Assembly: GCF_000758325.1 (NCBI RefSeq)
Contig: NZ_CP009459.1
Span: forward strand, 1,364,001-1,428,000
Length of the DNA: 64,000 bases
Direction of reading: 5' to 3'
DNA from: Cedecea neteri
GTDB taxonomy: Bacteria > Pseudomonadota > Gammaproteobacteria > Enterobacterales > Enterobacteriaceae
The translations under genes and the position numbers were made by a program. The notes below the pieces were generated by a model. It was not told the origin of the DNA and did no database searches. It saw only the letters and a program-made list of their open reading frames with translations. Positions 62,239-64,000 of the stretch are shown here, one piece after another. Positions within the stretch are counted from its first letter, which is position 1, and each line of letters opens with the position of its first letter.

Positions 62239-62625
62239 ATGCCGGTACTTCATGTCACCTTATTAAAAGGAAAAACGGAGGTCTGGCTGGCGGCGGTTTC
62301 ATCCAGCATACAGCGGGCGCTGGTGGAGGCATTTGATGTACCGGAGGCGGATCTGTTTCAGGTTTTTCACGAGCAAGCTAAATCTGCGCTGCGATTTGAT
62401 CGCCACTATATGGCAGGGCCGCGCAGCGATGACTGGCTTCTGATTGAGATAACGGCCGGTAAGCCACGGAGTATTGAGACGAAGCAACGTTTTTACCGGG
62501 CCATTACCGAGCAACTTGCCGGGTCACCGGGCATTCATCCCAACGACGTGATGGTGGTCATTCGCCATAACAATGCTGAGGACTGGTCGTTTGGAGGGGG
62601 GAAGGCGAGTTTGCTCCCGGAGTAA
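62239..62625 (+). CDS. Tautomerase family protein
   Basis: 128 residues beginning MPVLHVTLLKGKTEVW. Removal of Met exposes Pro1, the catalytic base of the 4-oxalocrotonate tautomerase/MIF superfamily. The body has FHEQAKSALRFDRHYM, LLIEITAGKPRSIETKQRFYRAITEQLAG and a conserved end, DVMVVIRHNNAEDWSFGGGKAS. Probably a cytosolic isomerase acting with the CMD protein on an unknown keto acid. Two-gene operon divergent from the LysR gene. Confidence 0.82.
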   Translation: MPVLHVTLLKGKTEVWLAAVSSSIQRALVEAFDVPEADLFQVFHEQAKSALRFDRHYMAGPRSDDWLLIEITAGKPRSIETKQRFYRAITEQLAGSPGIHPNDVMVVIRHNNAEDWSFGGGKASLLPE

Positions 62626-62661
62626 GATCTACCCCTTAAAATCGCTGGGCGCGGGGGAGTC

Positions 62662-62689
62662 ATCGCTGTATATTTTTATACACAACGAT
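62662..62689. promoter_or_regulatory. ModE-like operator before the binding-protein operon
   Basis: A 28-bp imperfect palindrome: ATCG-CTGTATAT, a short T-rich centre, then TATACACA-ACGAT. It follows the ModE operator pattern of two TATA-rich halves with CG outside. It lies 16 bp upstream of the GTG start of the next gene. Confidence 0.6.
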
Positions 62690-62705
62690 CATAAGGACTC
62701 CCGCC

Positions 62706-63758
62706 GTGAACCGATTTACCCGCCGCCTGACGCTGGGCGCACTATTAGTACTTTCCCCGCTCGCCGCGCTGGCGAACCGCACTCTCACCGACCAACTTGG
62801 CCGCCAGGTCACTATCCCTGATGAGGTTGACCGTGTCGTGGTGCTTCAGCATCAAACGCTCAACCTGCTGGTGCAAATGAACGCCACCGACAAAGTGGTC
62901 GGCATTCTGGCGAACTGGAAGCAGCAGCTTGGCAGCGGCTACGCTCGCCTGGCCCCGGAACTTGAGCACAAGGCCCAGCTAGGGGATTTAACCAGCGTGG
63001 ACACCGAAAAGCTGGTGGCGCTGCATCCTCAGGTGGTGTTCGTCACCAACTATGCACCGCAGGAGATGATCGACAGCATTAGCAAACTCGGCATTCCGGT
63101 GATTGCGATTTCGCTGCGTCACGACGCTCCGGGCGAGCAGGGTAAACTGAACCCGTCGATGCAGGATGAAGAGCAGGCCTACAATCTCGGCCTGAAAGAA
63201 GGCATCGAGCTGATTGGCGAAGTCGTTAATAAAGAGAAGCAGGCCACAGCGCTGATCGACGCCACTTTTGCCGAGCGCAAGCTGGTCAGCGACCGCCTGA
63301 AAGACATTCCGGCAAGCCAGCGGGTGCGTGCTTATATGGCCAACCCTGATTTGACCACCTACGGTTCCGGAAAATATACCGGCCTGATGATGGCCCATGC
63401 GGGCGCGTTGAACGTCGCGGCGTCGACCGTAAAAGGCTTCAAGCAGGTGTCGATGGAACAGGTGATCGCCTGGGATCCGCAGGTGATCTTCGTGCAGGAT
63501 CGTTACCCCAAAGTGGTGGACGAGATCGTCAGTAAACCCGAATGGCAGCCGATCGACGCGGTGAAAAACCATCAGGTCTGGCTGATGCCGGAATACGCCA
63601 AAGCCTGGGGCTACCCGATGCCGGAAGCGATGGCGATTGGCGAGCTGTGGATGGCGAAAAAATTGTACCCCGCCAGATTCAAAGATATCGACATGAAGAA
63701 AGTGGCCGACAGCTGGTATCAGCGTTTTTACCGCACCCATTATGAAGGCGTTGAGTAA
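62706..63758 (+). CDS. Periplasmic binding protein, FecB/BtuF type (class III)
   Basis: 350 residues, GTG start after AAGGA. Sec signal peptide MNRFTRRLTLGALLVLSPLAALA. Class III (helical-backbone) binding protein of metal-chelate/cobalamin ABC uptake: TDQLGRQVTIPDEVDRVVVLQHQTLNLLVQM, EKLVALHPQVVFVTNYAP and the C-terminal MPEAMAIGELWMAKKLYPARF. The ligand could be molybdate/tungstate, as for Haemophilus MolA, given the ModE-like site upstream, or an iron chelate. The stop overlaps the start of the ModA-like gene. Confidence 0.8.
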   Translation: MNRFTRRLTLGALLVLSPLAALANRTLTDQLGRQVTIPDEVDRVVVLQHQTLNLLVQMNATDKVVGILANWKQQLGSGYARLAPELEHKAQLGDLTSVDTEKLVALHPQVVFVTNYAPQEMIDSISKLGIPVIAISLRHDAPGEQGKLNPSMQDEEQAYNLGLKEGIELIGEVVNKEKQATALIDATFAERKLVSDRLKDIPASQRVRAYMANPDLTTYGSGKYTGLMMAHAGALNVAASTVKGFKQVSMEQVIAWDPQVIFVQDRYPKVVDEIVSKPEWQPIDAVKNHQVWLMPEYAKAWGYPMPEAMAIGELWMAKKLYPARFKDIDMKKVADSWYQRFYRTHYEGVE

Positions 63759-64000
63759 TGACCTTACGGATCCTGGCGGCCGGAAGCCTGCGGCGGGTCT
63801 GGCAGCCGCTTATGGCAAAGTTTGAGCAGGAAACTGGCCTGCCGACAGAGACCCAGTTTGGGCCTGCGGGCCTGCTAAGAGCGCGTATAGAAGCCGGTGA
63901 AACCTGTTCGCTGTTTGCGTCGGCAAACATGGCGCACCCGCACACGTTGCTGGAACAGGGCAAAGCGCGGGCGGTTCAGCGGTTTGCCGGGAATGCCCTT
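63758..64000 (+). CDS. ModA-like substrate-binding protein, N-terminal part
   Basis: Only the first 81 codons are in the window. ATG overlaps the previous stop (TAATG). Sequence MTLRILAAGSLRRVWQPLMAKFEQETG matches the start of the mature ModA/extracellular-solute-binding fold (AAGSL substrate loop; GPAGLLRARIEAGETCSLFASAN). No signal peptide is visible at this start; the protein begins at the mature fold. Coupled to the FecB/BtuF-type gene. Function presumably oxyanion (molybdate) binding; not certain. Confidence 0.68.
   Translation, partial: MTLRILAAGSLRRVWQPLMAKFEQETGLPTETQFGPAGLLRARIEAGETCSLFASANMAHPHTLLEQGKARAVQRFAGNAL

Noticed and set aside
52626-63758. Genomic island with integrase, transposon or attachment site
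   Set aside because: Gene content differs from E. coli, but no integrase, transposase, tRNA or flanking direct repeat is visible and base composition does not change clearly.

Overview
The window is a chromosomal segment of a member of the Enterobacteriaceae that is not E. coli. Most genes match E. coli K-12 families nearly full length and follow the order of the iclR-to-ssb part of that chromosome (aceK, iclR, metH, yjbB, rluF, yjbD, lysC, pgi, yjbEFGH, psiE, malGFE/malK-lamB-malM, ubiCA, plsB, dgkA, lexA-dinF, yjbJ, zur, dusA, qorA, dnaB, alr, tyrB, aphA, yjbR, uvrA, ssb). Three ERIC-type repeats also point to Enterobacteriaceae. The genus cannot be fixed from sequence reading alone; the Enterobacter/Klebsiella/Cedecea side of the family is likely.

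Layout. 1-6.8 kb: aceK tail, iclR, cobalamin-dependent metH, phosphate exporter yjbB. 6.9-12.7 kb: a complete L-sorbose operon on the minus strand (sorCDFBAME: regulator, dehydrogenase, four mannose-family PTS domains, sorbose-1-phosphate reductase), placed between yjbB and rluF. 13-18.9 kb: rluF, yjbD, a PanS-like transporter, lysC with its lysine riboswitch, and pgi. 19.2-23 kb: the yjbEFGH exopolysaccharide operon. 23-31.3 kb: psiE and the divergent maltose regulon operons malEFG and malK-lamB-malM with MalT and CRP sites between them. 31.3-42.6 kb: ubiCA, plsB/dgkA, the SOS genes lexA-dinF, yjbJ, zur, a cupin gene, a TraF-like outer-membrane barrel, and dusA. 42.6-52.6 kb: qorA, dnaB, alr, tyrB, aphA, yjbR, uvrA and ssb.

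52.6-64 kb departs from the E. coli order and is the accessory part. It holds an uncharacterised gene tail-overlapping an MFS transporter, a LysR/NmrA-reductase/esterase cluster, the dat-ddc pair that makes 1,3-diaminopropane, a second LysR gene divergent from a carboxymuconolactone-decarboxylase-like/tautomerase pair, and the start of an ABC-uptake operon. That operon has a ModE-like operator in front of it and encodes a FecB/BtuF-type binding protein followed by a ModA-like binding protein.

The most unusual non-coding item is an expanded ERIC element between malM and ubiC. It carries two about 50-bp structured modules whose hairpin stems differ in sequence but keep their pairing. Others are a 103-bp palindromic repeat between malE and malF, four repeated operator-like 9-mers in front of sorC, and a ModE-like operator in front of the binding-protein operon.
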